DNA of 64,000 nt from JAGVWJ01 sp964588555 (GCA_964588555.1 CAZPPT010000004.1:80176-144175); one strand, 5' to 3'. Counted from the stretch's first letter, positions 24,266-34,551 are shown. Notes: generated by a model from the sequence alone, not told the origin. Translations and numbers: made by a program.

Positions 24266-27200
24266 GTTGGCGCAGGCGGCGGCACGGTTGGTTTTTCAAG
24301 GCTCTGCAGCACCTGTTTTGCATCCCTTCTAAATACGAGAACCGCCTGGTTTAAGACTCCGTTTTTTGCAAACTGGTCCATCGTATCACTGCCGTACGTA
24401 TCGTTTAAGTGCTTATCAAATGCACGCACATTTCGCGCTTCTTCTCCAGAAAGTTTTGCAATTTCCGTCTCGTTCCCCCTCACCTGCATATACAGGAGCC
24501 GTAAGTTTTCCGCCCTCTCGCTTACGAGAACCTCATCATGGAGCCGGCCCATCGTCCCGGCGAAATCATCGGCACCGTTTTGCCTTAGGAATTGGTCAAA
24601 TACCGGGATCACCCCAACTTTTATTTTTTCCCCATCTTTGGCCGTGATTGTTTTTTCTGCAACCAATGTACTCCTTCCTTCAGTGTCAGTCATTACATAG
24701 CGGTCCATCCCATTGGAGGGCCGCGGTTCGGAGGGGGTCTCGTCTCTTGCAAGTTGGTCAAGCTGGGCCTGCGTAAGCCTTCTTCCGACCCCGTATTGTT
24801 TTCCATCATTATCCTTAAAATGCCTTGTCATGCTTCTTCTATACGCAGGCGTACTCCCGACACCCCGATACCAGCGTGCCGCACCTCGCATGAGCGGACC
24901 ATCGTTGTGTTCGCCAAATGCCCTGCCTGCGATATCTGCAATCGAATGAGTACTGCCGTATTCACTGTTTGTTTGCCTTGTAAGTTCTACAAAAAATCGC
25001 AGCATATCTTCTCCGCCAACCCGTTCTATGAGCATCGAATCATCGAGCGTACCGTCGCCATTTACCTTTATATGGAAATCGGCAAAGCTGTCATTGTCAA
25101 TATTCCCAAATTTGAGCACGACCGTTTTTGTTCCCTCGCCACTTGGCACTTCAAGAACCTTGTAACCGTTACTTTTGAGCCACGCAACATCTGCCCTGCC
25201 AGTTACTTCAAGTGCCATGATGACAAGGTTTGCATTCCGTCGATCCCATGCCCCGCTGCTTATTGAGCCGGCATATGCATACCCGAGCTCTTCAAATAAT
25301 GTATCCTGGTTGTTCATGACAATGTCCCGAAGCGCCTTATTGCCTTCAGTTTTAAGGTCATTAAGCTCTGATGCAAGCATTGTTTTTACTTTGATCGCCC
25401 TCCCCTTTGTTCCTGTTTTTGATTCAAAGGAAACCTTTCCTTGGAAATCATTGATACTTTTGGAAACGCCATACGTTACTTTTTGGCCGGTGAGCGGGTC
25501 AACAAACGCAAGCGGCCTGCCCCCAATGCGGGTTATGGTTTCAGGCGCCGGCATATTTGAAATAAGTGAGGCCTTTGCACCGGTCGCTTCCGGCGTGAGG
25601 TTCTGTTCTTTTATATAAACGGTTTCGCGTTTCCCATCCTTTCTCTGTAGCGTGACGCTAAATGCGCCCCTGTCAGTAGCATAACCTTGTTCTGCACTGC
25701 CAATTTGATTTGTATGGTTTACCCCGATAATCTTGGTTCCTGCACCTGCCGTCGGACTGAGTGCGTCAAGCAGCTGTCCGGTTGTAAGTATTGCAAGGAG
25801 TCTCGCACGGCGTTGGTTGCCGATGATGTTCGGCCCAAGCCCCTCCCCGAACCGTACGCCCATATTTTCCAGTTGGTCAAAAACAACAAATCGCGCTTCT
25901 TCCTCACGGATGAACGAAATGAGCTGTGCGTCTGTTGGTCCCTTTTCACCAAACCTCCCGTATAATGCCGCCCCTATTGATTTTTCTTCATTGCTGAGCG
26001 CATCCCACCGCTTGAGTCCGCGGTTTATCTCCATTTGCTGTTCTTCAGTAAGGGTTCCCCATACTGTGTTATTTCTTTTTTTCTCAAGAAGCGGCTTTGC
26101 CGTTGCATATGCCTCCATTAACCCGCTTAAGTCATTGAGTTCCGATGTTGATACTTCCCTCGTGGCGGATGCAGTGTATTCCCTTGTAAGAAATCCCCTT
26201 TTAGTTCCTAATGTTCCTTCAAGTGCCCTTAATCCCTCAAGCTCGTTTTGAACCACAGGGGGCGTACGTGCCCTTCTTCTTAACAATCGCCCTATTGTTT
26301 GTCTGGTTTCCCTTGCGGTTGCGGCTATCCGCTCTTTTATTTCACGTAGTCTTTGCCTGAATGTCCTTTGCGCCGGTTTTGCCGTGGTTTCTGGAAGCAC
26401 TGGCTGTTCTACGCGTTTTTTAGTCGGCGGCGCAAATTCAGGTACAGTGCCTGTCCGCGGGGCTTGCGTTCCATGCATTCTAGATTGTCTAACGGGGACG
26501 TTCTTTTCAGGCATCGTGGTTCTTCGTTCTTTTGGTTTTTGCGCAATGCGAGCGGTTTCTTCCCTTACGCGTACAACCGCTGTTTTTTCTACTGGTGCTT
26601 GCCTTGGCAGTTTTCCTCCCGTAATTGTCACCTCGCCCGCACTTTCGTATTCTTCAATTGCCATTGCAAGCATTGCGCGCCTAAACTCGTCTATCTGGCG
26701 TACATGGTCCCTTCTCCTTCTTTTTAGGTTGGCAACCTCTTCTTTTTGTTTCCCATTCTTGCGCTTTATACCTGAGAGTATTTTTAGTCGTCCATCTATC
26801 AGCCCTATTTGCCGTGCATTTTCAGCTACTGCGCCTGCTGCCACCTTAAAGAGCGGCTTATTCGCGAGGTTTTCAACCGTACCCGCTTTCTCAGGCGAGA
26901 CATCGTCAATACTTTTTTTATCTCGTACAATTTGTTCTGCTTCACTTATTCGTGCGATTACCTCTTCTGCATCAGCCCGTGAAAGCGTATGTGTGGCATC
27001 ACGCCCGGTCAGTATGAACCGTTCTTTTCCTTCTTCGTCTACCGACCTACTGGTAAATGCGTTTTCCCATTGGAGGCGTTCACTGTCTACGTTTGGCTCT
27101 TGGCGGGGCATTCGCCCAACGTGGGTCATTTCCCTTTCCCGTGCCGTTTCCTCTCCTATTGGAGGTTGCACCCTACTTCGTATTTGTTCAGTCCGTTCAT

Positions 27201-30200
27201 AGCGAAGCTCCCCTTCTTCTGTTCTTTGGGCAATAGTTGGATCAGATCCCTCGTCCGGAACGAGTTTTCCACTTAGTGTTTCTCCTGATTCAAGATCGAT
27301 CTCTTTAGTTTTTTCTACCACTCGAAGAGTCGGTTCTCTTTTCTTTTGTCCCGCGTCAACGCGTTCATTGTACGCATCAATACTTCTTTGCATTCTTTCA
27401 GGCACTGTACCAACCGGACGCATTCTTCCGCTTTTGGGATCAATATCCACCTGTATCATTCGTTCCGGCCTTGTGTTGCTTGCATTTATTACATTTTCGT
27501 CCTTATCTATGCCAATTGTCACAGGTTGCCACTCTGTCCGTTCATCCCCGACTGCCCGCCGTACCATACGTTGTGCCTGCGCCTGCAGGTTAAGTGCCAT
27601 AAGGGCGTCCGCCATTTCTTCCGTAGACTGGGCTGCTCTTTGCGTTTGTGCCTCTTTTGGTTTTGTTCCTTTAAGCCACGCAAAGAACGACTCCTTGTCA
27701 AACCGGCCGGTCCGTATCTCATCTTCTGAAATGGTCTTCCTTACTTTCTGCCCGTTTTCCATATATTCAAATTCATATCGTGTCCCGTTTCTTGTTGCCC
27801 GCGCATTGTGTGTCACTCCTTCCTTTCGAAGTTCATCGGTTGTAACTCCAAAAACCCGTTTTAGGAACCGTTCACGCGCACTTTGCGCCTGCGTTCGTAG
27901 CGTGGGCGGCGCTTCTGGTTGCATAGCGACGGTCGCTTCCGGTTTTATAACCACCGTTGGTTCCTCGCGCGGTTTTGGTGGAGTAAAATCAACTCGGGTT
28001 CTCTCTGTTGATCTATCCCGTGGTTCAATTGGTATTATTTTTGCAACCGGTTCGTCCTTAACTGCCCCCCGCGTTTCTTCGCTGCGTGGTTTTGGTTCAA
28101 TACGTCCGATCGGTACGCGCGCACTTTTTTGTGCCTCACGCTGCCGGCGTACTTCGTCAAGCGAGATGACTTTAGTGACCGGTTCTTGTTTTATTTCATC
28201 CGCAACAATATTTTTCGCTGCCATGGCTGCCCTTTGGAGATCTCCTTTAGACAAATTACCTTTTGGCAGCATACGGGCCGCTTCCTGAATCGCGCGGGGG
28301 AGCGACTGCAATTTCTGTGGGTCGTTTCGTGCCGCAACAATTTGTTCAGCCACATTGCGGATGCGTTGTTCAACCGCCGAAGCACTAGCCCCCGGTTTCA
28401 TCTCGCTCACAAATGTCTTTACAAACTGCTTTATTCCTTCCCATGCCGCATCAGTATAAACGGTGTATTGGCTTCCGACGCTGTGCATTTTCTTGACGCC
28501 CGCATCTTCTTCGGCCTTTGTTGCTGCAATGGAATCGCTTGCGGCCTGTGCCCCCGCTTCCCGTGCTTTTTTAATTGCTGCGCTTATACGTGTGGGGGGT
28601 TTTGCCCGCGGTTTTTCGCTTCCTTCTGCAATTGATTGATATGTTCTCTTCACCTCTTCAAGCCGTGCACGGTATGCCGCCGTGTCAAGGCCTCCCTCGC
28701 CCCCCCGCAGTGCCGCAACCTCAAGCTCCGCAATTGCCCGGGCATACACTTTCCGTCGCTCTTGAGCTGGCAGCTGTTCAGCCTCTGCAACCATCCTTAG
28801 GACCGAACCGACTTCCTCCTGGATTATTCTTGCTTTTGCATCTTTTAGGTTCCCAACCGCGCCGATCCGTGCGAACCGCCTTTCAATCATCGATTCGGGA
28901 AAGATAATTCCTCGTGCGCGTTCTCTAGCCTTTTTTGCATGTTCACGTAATCTATCTACTACTGTTTGTGCAGAGGGTTCAGTTGCTTCTTGTGGCATGA
29001 TTGCTTTTTGAGGTGCAGCTTGCTCAACTTTCCTCCCGATTGGGACGCGCGCAATATATTCGTTAAAATCCATCGTCTCGCTAAAGAGGTTTCCCGTATC
29101 CCTGTTCTTTGTATAGTATCCATTCACAAGCGCAGCTGCCTCAGCAACGTCAAATACGCCTTTTGCATTATAACGCCCAAGAATGGCAACCGATTCCTCA
29201 TCTGTAAGTGCCCTTCCTATAAGGTGTTCAAGCTGTGCATACCCCGTCCGCACTTCTTTTGAGCTTGCGCGATATGCTTGTGTTCGTGCCTGTTCAAGTG
29301 CCATGGCCTGCTGCCGCTCAAATTCGCCTTTTGATGCGCCAAACACAAGTCCTGCCGCTGCCCTGAATGCACGCGCACTTCTCGCTTCTGATGTCATGAG
29401 CCCGGCATATCTCGTACCAAGAACGCGCGTTGCACTCACCTGCATTGCAGACTGCGCTGAAGAAAATCCCGTTACGAGCGCCTCGGCTAAACCCATTTGT
29501 CCTGCCTGATACGCCCCCATATTGGTTGCAATAGTGCTTGCGCCAAGTACCAGGCCCCCACCAAGTAGTCCAGTTCCGATTACCCGGGCAGTTCTCGATC
29601 CCTGCGCAATGAGCCCAAGTTCGGTTGCTGCAGAGAACTTTGCACCGGCTATCCCAAGGCCGATTCCTGCAAGTGAGAGCGCGTGCTGTTCGGCAGTGAG
29701 CCCACTTGCACCTGCCGTTTGTATTTGGCTATAGTAATCAATACTTCCGCTTGTTGCATAATATGCGGCAATTACGGGAGACAGCGTACCACCGCTTAGC
29801 ACGTTTGCGATATTTGCAGCAACAAACTCTGTCCCCACACGTACGGCACGGACAGTACTTTCAATTTCCTGCCCCCTCTTATATAGTGACGCAATGCTGC
29901 TTTCGGCAGTTGCAGCGCCTCTTCTGAGCCTTCCACGCAGTTGCTGTTGGAGAAACGGGTCATTGTTTTTGGTTATGCTGCCCGTAATCTGTCCGGTTTC
30001 TTTTGCCTGTGCGAGTGCCTGCCGGTACATCCCTTTTCGTTCCTCTGCGTTGAAAACACTCGTAAGGCTTGCGGCGGTCAGGAATGTTTGCACGTTTGCC
30101 CAGAGGGTTGCGTATGCAAGGTTATATGTCTTTTGCTGTTCTTGCGTAAGGCTCATTTTTTCATAACGATTCGTACCACTAACAGGTGTATAGCCAAGTG

Positions 30201-32859
30201 ATGCAAGCATTGCAGCACTGTACGCTCTCACTATTTCCCGTGCAGCTTTTCCATCCTGTAGCGAAAGCGCATTTATCTTTTCGAGAGCGACTGCCTGCGG
30301 CTCAAGCCCCCGTTTTTGGAGGATCATCGGTACGGTATCCCTGAGCGCACCAAGCTGGATCGTTGTCGCGTCCCGTCCAGTTCGGGCACCTCGCACATTT
30401 ATCCGTATCGCGTCAAGCGTTATCAATTTTCCGCTTTCAAGTGCCCCAATTGCATCTTCAGGACGGTCGCGCGCATAGTTTGCAAGCTGTACGAGCCTTC
30501 CGGCACTATCACGTACGATACTTGCAAATAGCCCTTCGCCCCGATGATAGCGCTCGCTTTCATCAGTCCGCTCCAGTGCGGAAAGCGCTTCGTTATAGAG
30601 CGTGACCGCAAGGTTCCAGCCAGCTGTTTTTTTCTGGTACGTTTCAAAAATTTTCGCCCCGTCTTCCGGTTTACTGTTTCGTATCATGCCTGCAAATGCG
30701 CGCATTTCATTGCGCAATTTTTCGATTTCAGGCATTACGGCCGCAACGCGTTCGCTTCTGGCTTTTTTTGCCTCTTCATCTTCATTTAATTGAACTGCCC
30801 CAAATTTCGCAAGATCGCGCTCCTGTCTTGCCACTGCATCAGTAATCATTCTTTTTTTGCTTTCCATTTCCTGGGCCTTTGCGGCATTTTGTACATATGT
30901 TATAAGTTCTCCTTGCGCCTTTCTCCAGCTTATTGTTTTGCCCATCCGTGCATACCCTTCAAGTTCGCTTACTCGTTTTTTGATTTCCGTCTGTACGGCT
31001 TCGCTATCAAAGTACGCAAGTTTTTCGTCTTTTCTTTCACGTCCGGATCCGTTTTCCACAAGCAACGCGCGCGTTTTTCGTATCGCATCCTTTTGACCGG
31101 CGGTGTTGATGGTAAGTCCCACTATGTCAAGAATACGTGCCGCCTTTACAAGTTCTTCTTCCTGAACGAATTTCTGCGCCCTTCTTAGTTCTTCCTCCTG
31201 CCTTGGTGCGATTATTGCATAGATCGGGTTTTCACGTGCCATTTCCTTACTTGCGGTACGAAGTTCTTGTATTGCCCTTAACAAAATTTTCTGATTATTT
31301 TGTTTTAGGCGCGTTTCTTCAAACCGGTTAAATGCATCAATTGCCCCTTTGAGCGTTTCATTACTTTGCGCAAGCAACGCTTGTTGTCCCGGCCCTATCT
31401 TGCCCTCTTCAATGATCGTTGCAGCCGCATTTGACATTCCTTGTGCCGCCGTAAGAAATCCTTCCTTACCTGCCCCCTTGCGGTTTGCAATACATTCAAG
31501 GGCACCACCAAGTGCCACTGCACCCTGTGCCGAAATGCGCAAAAGTTCAGCCCCTCGTTCAAACGACTCGTCAATTGAATGAGCGTTTTTTGTAAGCGCA
31601 GTCCCCTCCTGTATGATCCTTCTAATTACGGTTAGCCTGGGTGCTATTTCGTCAATGTCAGCATCCCTTACTTTTTTCATATTCGCTTCTAGTTGGGCGA
31701 GTGTCCGTTCGACTGCATGCGCTTCCAGTTGCATCCCCTGTTTTGCAATCTCAAGCTGGAGGCGGAGTACCCGGCTTGCACTTGCCTCTCCCGGTTCGTC
31801 CATTGCCCCTTCTTTTTCTGCAAGGAGGTGCGCAACCGTTATATCTTTTTGCCGAGCTTCTGCAAGTAAGGGGGCGGTCCTTTCAACATACTCAATTGTT
31901 TCCTTTGTGCCTGCTTTATTCGCCTGCGCTGTAACATACAGCTGCGCAAGGTCAAGTGAGATGCATGCATCAATTCGGTTTTCCTCTTTAGCAAACTCAA
32001 TTGCAAGCGCGTAATACCCATCAAGAACCTCTTGCGCACCCTTGTCCTTTAGCTGTACTTTTTGTGCATATACCTGTGTAATGCCATCAATTACCCCATA
32101 TGTAATTTCGCCCTTTGCAAATGTTTCGCTTAGTGTAAGAATTTCTTTCTTATCCGTTTCTTGAGCTGTTGTATAGAGAGAAGCAAGTCCTGTGTGTACA
32201 AATGCTTCTTGTTCCTTTCCTTCCTCAATTGCACGGCGCGCCCGCCCATAAAATGCATCAATTGCCCCGCTATCTTTTTCAGGGGCACGTGCCTTTAGCG
32301 TTTCTGCCTCTTGTGAGAGCGCATCTGCCATTCTCTTTTGATGTATGCCTATAATTTGCACTTCTGATTTTCCCTCAAGTGATACAATAAATTCTTCTAG
32401 TGTGCGTGTGTCTTGTCCGCTTTGTTTACGGGCAAGGATCTCATGTCCATAATTAAGGATCGTTGCCGACCCGCCATCAAAGTCATGCGCATATTTGTTT
32501 GCCGCACTCCCAATTATTTTTAGCGCCCCTTGGGCTGCTTGTGCCGTTTGCAGTTCACCATAAAGTTTCAATACGTTTCCGATCTGCACTACGGCTGCAA
32601 GCGCATGTTCTGCCTGCGCAGCGTTTCCATTTTTATGAAGCTCTCGTGCATGGGTAAGTAGTTCATATCCCCGTTTGTACGTTTCCTGAAGCGGCCACCG
32701 CGCACTTTCACTTTTTAGTTGTTCGACTGCTTGTTCCGCTTGCCCTATGCTTGCTTGGATCCGTGCCTTTGGGTCACTGTGCGGCATTCCAAGTTCAGAC
32801 GGTAGCCCTTTAAGGAGTTTTTCTGCCTCATCAATTCTTTCTGCAAACGTCGGCGCCAT
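24262..32859 (-). CDS. Giant 2865-residue protein with helical repeats and possible kinase-like domain
   Basis: Unrecognised overall. Approximate layout: 1-1000 almost entirely helical, TPR/coiled-coil-like, Ala/Glu/Lys/Gln-rich; 1010-1170 Gly/Ala-rich hydrophobic segments (AGIGLGIAGAKFSAA; VIGTGLLGGGLVLGAS) that could enter a membrane; 1170-1330 helical; 1330-2270 long charged, probably disordered stretches rich in Arg, Pro, Lys and Glu, with helical islands; 2370-2640 a region resembling a protein-kinase-like fold: a beta strand with lysine VYIKEQ (~2413), WDRRNANLVI (~2540) with D and N five apart as in HRDxxxxN, then GNIDNDSFADF (~2585) in the place of the metal-binding DFG. The protein ends in a short Pro-rich tail. 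No N-terminal signal peptide. Start at 32859 lies 4 nt after the stop of the 80-residue gene. The kinase reading is inference. Confidence 0.7.
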   Translation of the reverse strand: MAPTFAERIDEAEKLLKGLPSELGMPHSDPKARIQASIGQAEQAVEQLKSESARWPLQETYKRGYELLTHARELHKNGNAAQAEHALAAVVQIGNVLKLYGELQTAQAAQGALKIIGSAANKYAHDFDGGSATILNYGHEILARKQSGQDTRTLEEFIVSLEGKSEVQIIGIHQKRMADALSQEAETLKARAPEKDSGAIDAFYGRARRAIEEGKEQEAFVHTGLASLYTTAQETDKKEILTLSETFAKGEITYGVIDGITQVYAQKVQLKDKGAQEVLDGYYALAIEFAKEENRIDACISLDLAQLYVTAQANKAGTKETIEYVERTAPLLAEARQKDITVAHLLAEKEGAMDEPGEASASRVLRLQLEIAKQGMQLEAHAVERTLAQLEANMKKVRDADIDEIAPRLTVIRRIIQEGTALTKNAHSIDESFERGAELLRISAQGAVALGGALECIANRKGAGKEGFLTAAQGMSNAAATIIEEGKIGPGQQALLAQSNETLKGAIDAFNRFEETRLKQNNQKILLRAIQELRTASKEMARENPIYAIIAPRQEEELRRAQKFVQEEELVKAARILDIVGLTINTAGQKDAIRKTRALLVENGSGRERKDEKLAYFDSEAVQTEIKKRVSELEGYARMGKTISWRKAQGELITYVQNAAKAQEMESKKRMITDAVARQERDLAKFGAVQLNEDEEAKKARSERVAAVMPEIEKLRNEMRAFAGMIRNSKPEDGAKIFETYQKKTAGWNLAVTLYNEALSALERTDESERYHRGEGLFASIVRDSAGRLVQLANYARDRPEDAIGALESGKLITLDAIRINVRGARTGRDATTIQLGALRDTVPMILQKRGLEPQAVALEKINALSLQDGKAAREIVRAYSAAMLASLGYTPVSGTNRYEKMSLTQEQQKTYNLAYATLWANVQTFLTAASLTSVFNAEERKGMYRQALAQAKETGQITGSITKNNDPFLQQQLRGRLRRGAATAESSIASLYKRGQEIESTVRAVRVGTEFVAANIANVLSGGTLSPVIAAYYATSGSIDYYSQIQTAGASGLTAEQHALSLAGIGLGIAGAKFSAATELGLIAQGSRTARVIGTGLLGGGLVLGASTIATNMGAYQAGQMGLAEALVTGFSSAQSAMQVSATRVLGTRYAGLMTSEARSARAFRAAAGLVFGASKGEFERQQAMALEQARTQAYRASSKEVRTGYAQLEHLIGRALTDEESVAILGRYNAKGVFDVAEAAALVNGYYTKNRDTGNLFSETMDFNEYIARVPIGRKVEQAAPQKAIMPQEATEPSAQTVVDRLREHAKKARERARGIIFPESMIERRFARIGAVGNLKDAKARIIQEEVGSVLRMVAEAEQLPAQERRKVYARAIAELEVAALRGGEGGLDTAAYRARLEEVKRTYQSIAEGSEKPRAKPPTRISAAIKKAREAGAQAASDSIAATKAEEDAGVKKMHSVGSQYTVYTDAAWEGIKQFVKTFVSEMKPGASASAVEQRIRNVAEQIVAARNDPQKLQSLPRAIQEAARMLPKGNLSKGDLQRAAMAAKNIVADEIKQEPVTKVISLDEVRRQREAQKSARVPIGRIEPKPRSEETRGAVKDEPVAKIIPIEPRDRSTERTRVDFTPPKPREEPTVVIKPEATVAMQPEAPPTLRTQAQSARERFLKRVFGVTTDELRKEGVTHNARATRNGTRYEFEYMENGQKVRKTISEDEIRTGRFDKESFFAWLKGTKPKEAQTQRAAQSTEEMADALMALNLQAQAQRMVRRAVGDERTEWQPVTIGIDKDENVINASNTRPERMIQVDIDPKSGRMRPVGTVPERMQRSIDAYNERVDAGQKKREPTLRVVEKTKEIDLESGETLSGKLVPDEGSDPTIAQRTEEGELRYERTEQIRSRVQPPIGEETAREREMTHVGRMPRQEPNVDSERLQWENAFTSRSVDEEGKERFILTGRDATHTLSRADAEEVIARISEAEQIVRDKKSIDDVSPEKAGTVENLANKPLFKVAAGAVAENARQIGLIDGRLKILSGIKRKNGKQKEEVANLKRRRRDHVRQIDEFRRAMLAMAIEEYESAGEVTITGGKLPRQAPVEKTAVVRVREETARIAQKPKERRTTMPEKNVPVRQSRMHGTQAPRTGTVPEFAPPTKKRVEQPVLPETTAKPAQRTFRQRLREIKERIAATARETRQTIGRLLRRRARTPPVVQNELEGLRALEGTLGTKRGFLTREYTASATREVSTSELNDLSGLMEAYATAKPLLEKKRNNTVWGTLTEEQQMEINRGLKRWDALSNEEKSIGAALYGRFGEKGPTDAQLISFIREEEARFVVFDQLENMGVRFGEGLGPNIIGNQRRARLLAILTTGQLLDALSPTAGAGTKIIGVNHTNQIGSAEQGYATDRGAFSVTLQRKDGKRETVYIKEQNLTPEATGAKASLISNMPAPETITRIGGRPLAFVDPLTGQKVTYGVSKSINDFQGKVSFESKTGTKGRAIKVKTMLASELNDLKTEGNKALRDIVMNNQDTLFEELGYAYAGSISSGAWDRRNANLVIMALEVTGRADVAWLKSNGYKVLEVPSGEGTKTVVLKFGNIDNDSFADFHIKVNGDGTLDDSMLIERVGGEDMLRFFVELTRQTNSEYGSTHSIADIAGRAFGEHNDGPLMRGAARWYRGVGSTPAYRRSMTRHFKDNDGKQYGVGRRLTQAQLDQLARDETPSEPRPSNGMDRYVMTDTEGRSTLVAEKTITAKDGEKIKVGVIPVFDQFLRQNGADDFAGTMGRLHDEVLVSERAENLRLLYMQVRGNETEIAKLSGEEARNVRAFDKHLNDTYGSDTMDQFAKNGVLNQAVLVFRRDAKQVLQSLEKPTVPPPAPT

Positions 32860-32863
32860 ATGA

Positions 32864-33106
32864 TCAGCTAAGTTCGCGCAGCATGCCGTGCAACTCTATA
32901 AGCATGATCGGCCGTGCATCCTGTGTAGTCTGTAAAAAATTGCCCCTCCAGTTTTCAAGCCGGTCCTTCCATAAAACGAGGCGCTCAAAGCGCGCTTTAT
33001 AGCGTACCTTGGTTTTTGTATCGAGGCGTTCCCAGTCTTTCATGACTGTGTCTATGGATGAAAGCGCCTTGTCAACTAAGAAAACTGCTTCTTCCTCTGA
33101 ATCCAT
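32864..33106 (-). CDS. Small helical protein, 80 residues
   Basis: Not recognised. A short, mostly helical protein (acidic start MDSEEEAVFLVDKAL, then a basic Trp-containing middle TKVRYKARFERLVLWKDRLENW). It lies 34 nt after the ThpR gene and 4 nt before the giant gene on the same strand, so it is likely translated with the giant protein and could be its partner. No conserved motif seen. Confidence 0.55.
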   Translation of the reverse strand: MDSEEEAVFLVDKALSSIDTVMKDWERLDTKTKVRYKARFERLVLWKDRLENWRGNFLQTTQDARPIMLIELHGMLRELS

Positions 33107-33140
33107 GAGTAAGTATCAGAAGAAAGTTTTTTATTGGTGG

Positions 33141-33662
33141 CTACTTAGCATTAAAAGATGCAATTTTTGAGTAGTGGGGCCCCGAGGCAGTAAGGACGCT
33201 TTCCTTAAGCATAAAATCGGTGCATTCGAATGCCCCAAAATCGGTATGTGCGTATTTTTCAAGAAACGATTGTAAATCAAGTTTTCGCTTTACCCGTGCA
33301 ATGGTAATGTGTCCTTTAAACGGTTCCTGCCCACATTCGCGTGCGAGTGCATTATTTACATTATCCGCAAGCAGTTCGAGTTCTTTACCTTTCGCGCCCG
33401 CCCATATGACCTGCACATGCCGTTCGTTTGGAAACACGCCGATCCCATGCACGTTGATTAAAAACGGGTCGAACGAAACTGTCTTGAGCACCCCTCTTAC
33501 TTCCTCAACTTTTTTCCCGTCAATCTCGCCAAGGAATTTAAGCGTGAGGTGGAGATTCTCCTTTCCCACTAATTTTATTCCGTCACGAGGTAATTCCTCC
33601 TGCACTTTTGCAAGTTCGTCGCGAATCGGTTCAGGAAGTTCAATTGCAATAAAAGAGCGCAT
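33141..33662 (-). CDS. thpR: RNA 2',3'-cyclic phosphodiesterase (2'-5' RNA ligase family)
   Basis: A 173-residue 2H phosphoesterase. Both HxTx motifs are present: HLTLKFLGE (~residue 39) and HITIARVKR (~121). The N terminus MRSFIAIELPEPI is the family start, so ATG 33662, 1 nt after the stop of the preceding gene, is preferred over ATG 33671. The enzyme opens 2',3'-cyclic phosphates to 2'-phosphates and can ligate tRNA halves in vitro. In an organism with intron-bearing tRNA genes, tRNA-end processing is an attractive but unproven role. Confidence 0.92.
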   Translation of the reverse strand: MRSFIAIELPEPIRDELAKVQEELPRDGIKLVGKENLHLTLKFLGEIDGKKVEEVRGVLKTVSFDPFLINVHGIGVFPNERHVQVIWAGAKGKELELLADNVNNALARECGQEPFKGHITIARVKRKLDLQSFLEKYAHTDFGAFECTDFMLKESVLTASGPHYSKIASFNAK

Positions 33663-33663
33663 G

Positions 33664-33930
33664 TCATCCATCTTCTTTCACAAAGTCCTTAATCCCTTTT
33701 CCTTTTGGAAACGCCGTTCCAAGTGGCGAACGGGCCGGAAGCTGGAACTGTTCTGCAAGTTTTGTCAGGTCAATTGGGGGGATTTTTGCATTTGTTGTTA
33801 AAATAAGTGCCGTGCCGTAGGGCGTCCTTTCTTCAGTTACGGCAAGCCTATGCCTTTGAATGATCCCTGCAAGGCGAATGCGGACGTCAACAAACCCTGT
33901 CTTTAGAATTTCTTCTTTTGTCGGTTCCAT
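33664..33930 (-). CDS. Uncharacterised 88-residue protein
   Basis: Not recognised. A small alpha/beta protein: helix (TKEEILKTG), beta strands (FVDVRIRLAGII; ALILTTNA), then a basic C-terminal tail (FPKGKGIKDFVKEDG). It is directly upstream of thpR with the two genes 1 nt apart, and so probably shares its operon. No cysteine or catalytic pattern. Confidence 0.55.
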   Translation of the reverse strand: MEPTKEEILKTGFVDVRIRLAGIIQRHRLAVTEERTPYGTALILTTNAKIPPIDLTKLAEQFQLPARSPLGTAFPKGKGIKDFVKEDG

Positions 33931-33963
33931 AAAGAAAAATAGTAATAAGAAGTATTTAATTAC

Positions 33964-34542
33964 CTATGAGGAAAATGAGCGCGGCCTACGGGATTGTGGC
34001 ATGCGCGGTTGTTCGACCCGTTTTATTGTCGTGAATGTTCTTACGGGTTTCTCTGCAATGCGTGCACGATTTTTATCAGCCATTTGATCTGCGCGCTCTT
34101 TTCGTCGTGCCGAATCTTGCAGTATAAAATCCTTAACGCCCCGCGGGGTTTGCGGATCCCTAAAAAGATCCACAATCTGAGTTCTTTTATCCTTTTTGCT
34201 ATACATGGTGACTAACGCTGTCCCTGCCTCGACACGTATCGATTCATCGATAGCTGGATCCTTTGTCATTTGTTCAAGAACCACGGTATCTTTTCTTTTT
34301 ACCGCTGCACTTACCGCGCCCTTTCCCGCAGCCTCCTGTAAGGTTGCGCTTAATTTATCGTTTTTATGCCATTCGATAAGGATGTCCGGTACTCCTGCAT
34401 TAACCATGAGCGCAATTGCACCTTTCCCTGCTTCTTCCCTTACCTGTTTATTGGTTGTCCCTTCGAATATCCCAAATAGTGCGTCGATATCATCATTTGC
34501 TATAGCCTTCCGTACTGCTTCCATTTCATTTATGCGTGCCAT
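33964..34542 (-). CDS. HEAT-like alpha-helical repeat protein
   Basis: A 192-residue protein with about four 30-residue helical repeats, each resembling a HEAT/Armadillo unit (VREEAGKGAIALMVN; LQEAAGKGAVSAAVK; IRVEAGTALVTMYS), followed by a basic, Arg/Pro-rich tail (from ~150). The repeated EAGKGA/EAGTAL core is visible by eye. Such scaffolds bind proteins or nucleic acids. It heads the group of minus-strand genes leading to the giant gene. AGGTGAT lies 6 nt before the ATG, and a 14-nt palindrome lies just upstream. Confidence 0.65.
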   Translation of the reverse strand: MARINEMEAVRKAIANDDIDALFGIFEGTTNKQVREEAGKGAIALMVNAGVPDILIEWHKNDKLSATLQEAAGKGAVSAAVKRKDTVVLEQMTKDPAIDESIRVEAGTALVTMYSKKDKRTQIVDLFRDPQTPRGVKDFILQDSARRKERADQMADKNRARIAEKPVRTFTTIKRVEQPRMPQSRRPRSFSS

Positions 34543-34551
34543 GTAGTATCA

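Noticed and set aside
26384..28288. Long plus-strand ORFs (up to 306 codons) opposite the giant gene
   Set aside because: Ser/Arg/Cys-rich antisense shadows of Glu/Ala/Arg-rich codons; no Shine-Dalgarno or TATA context.
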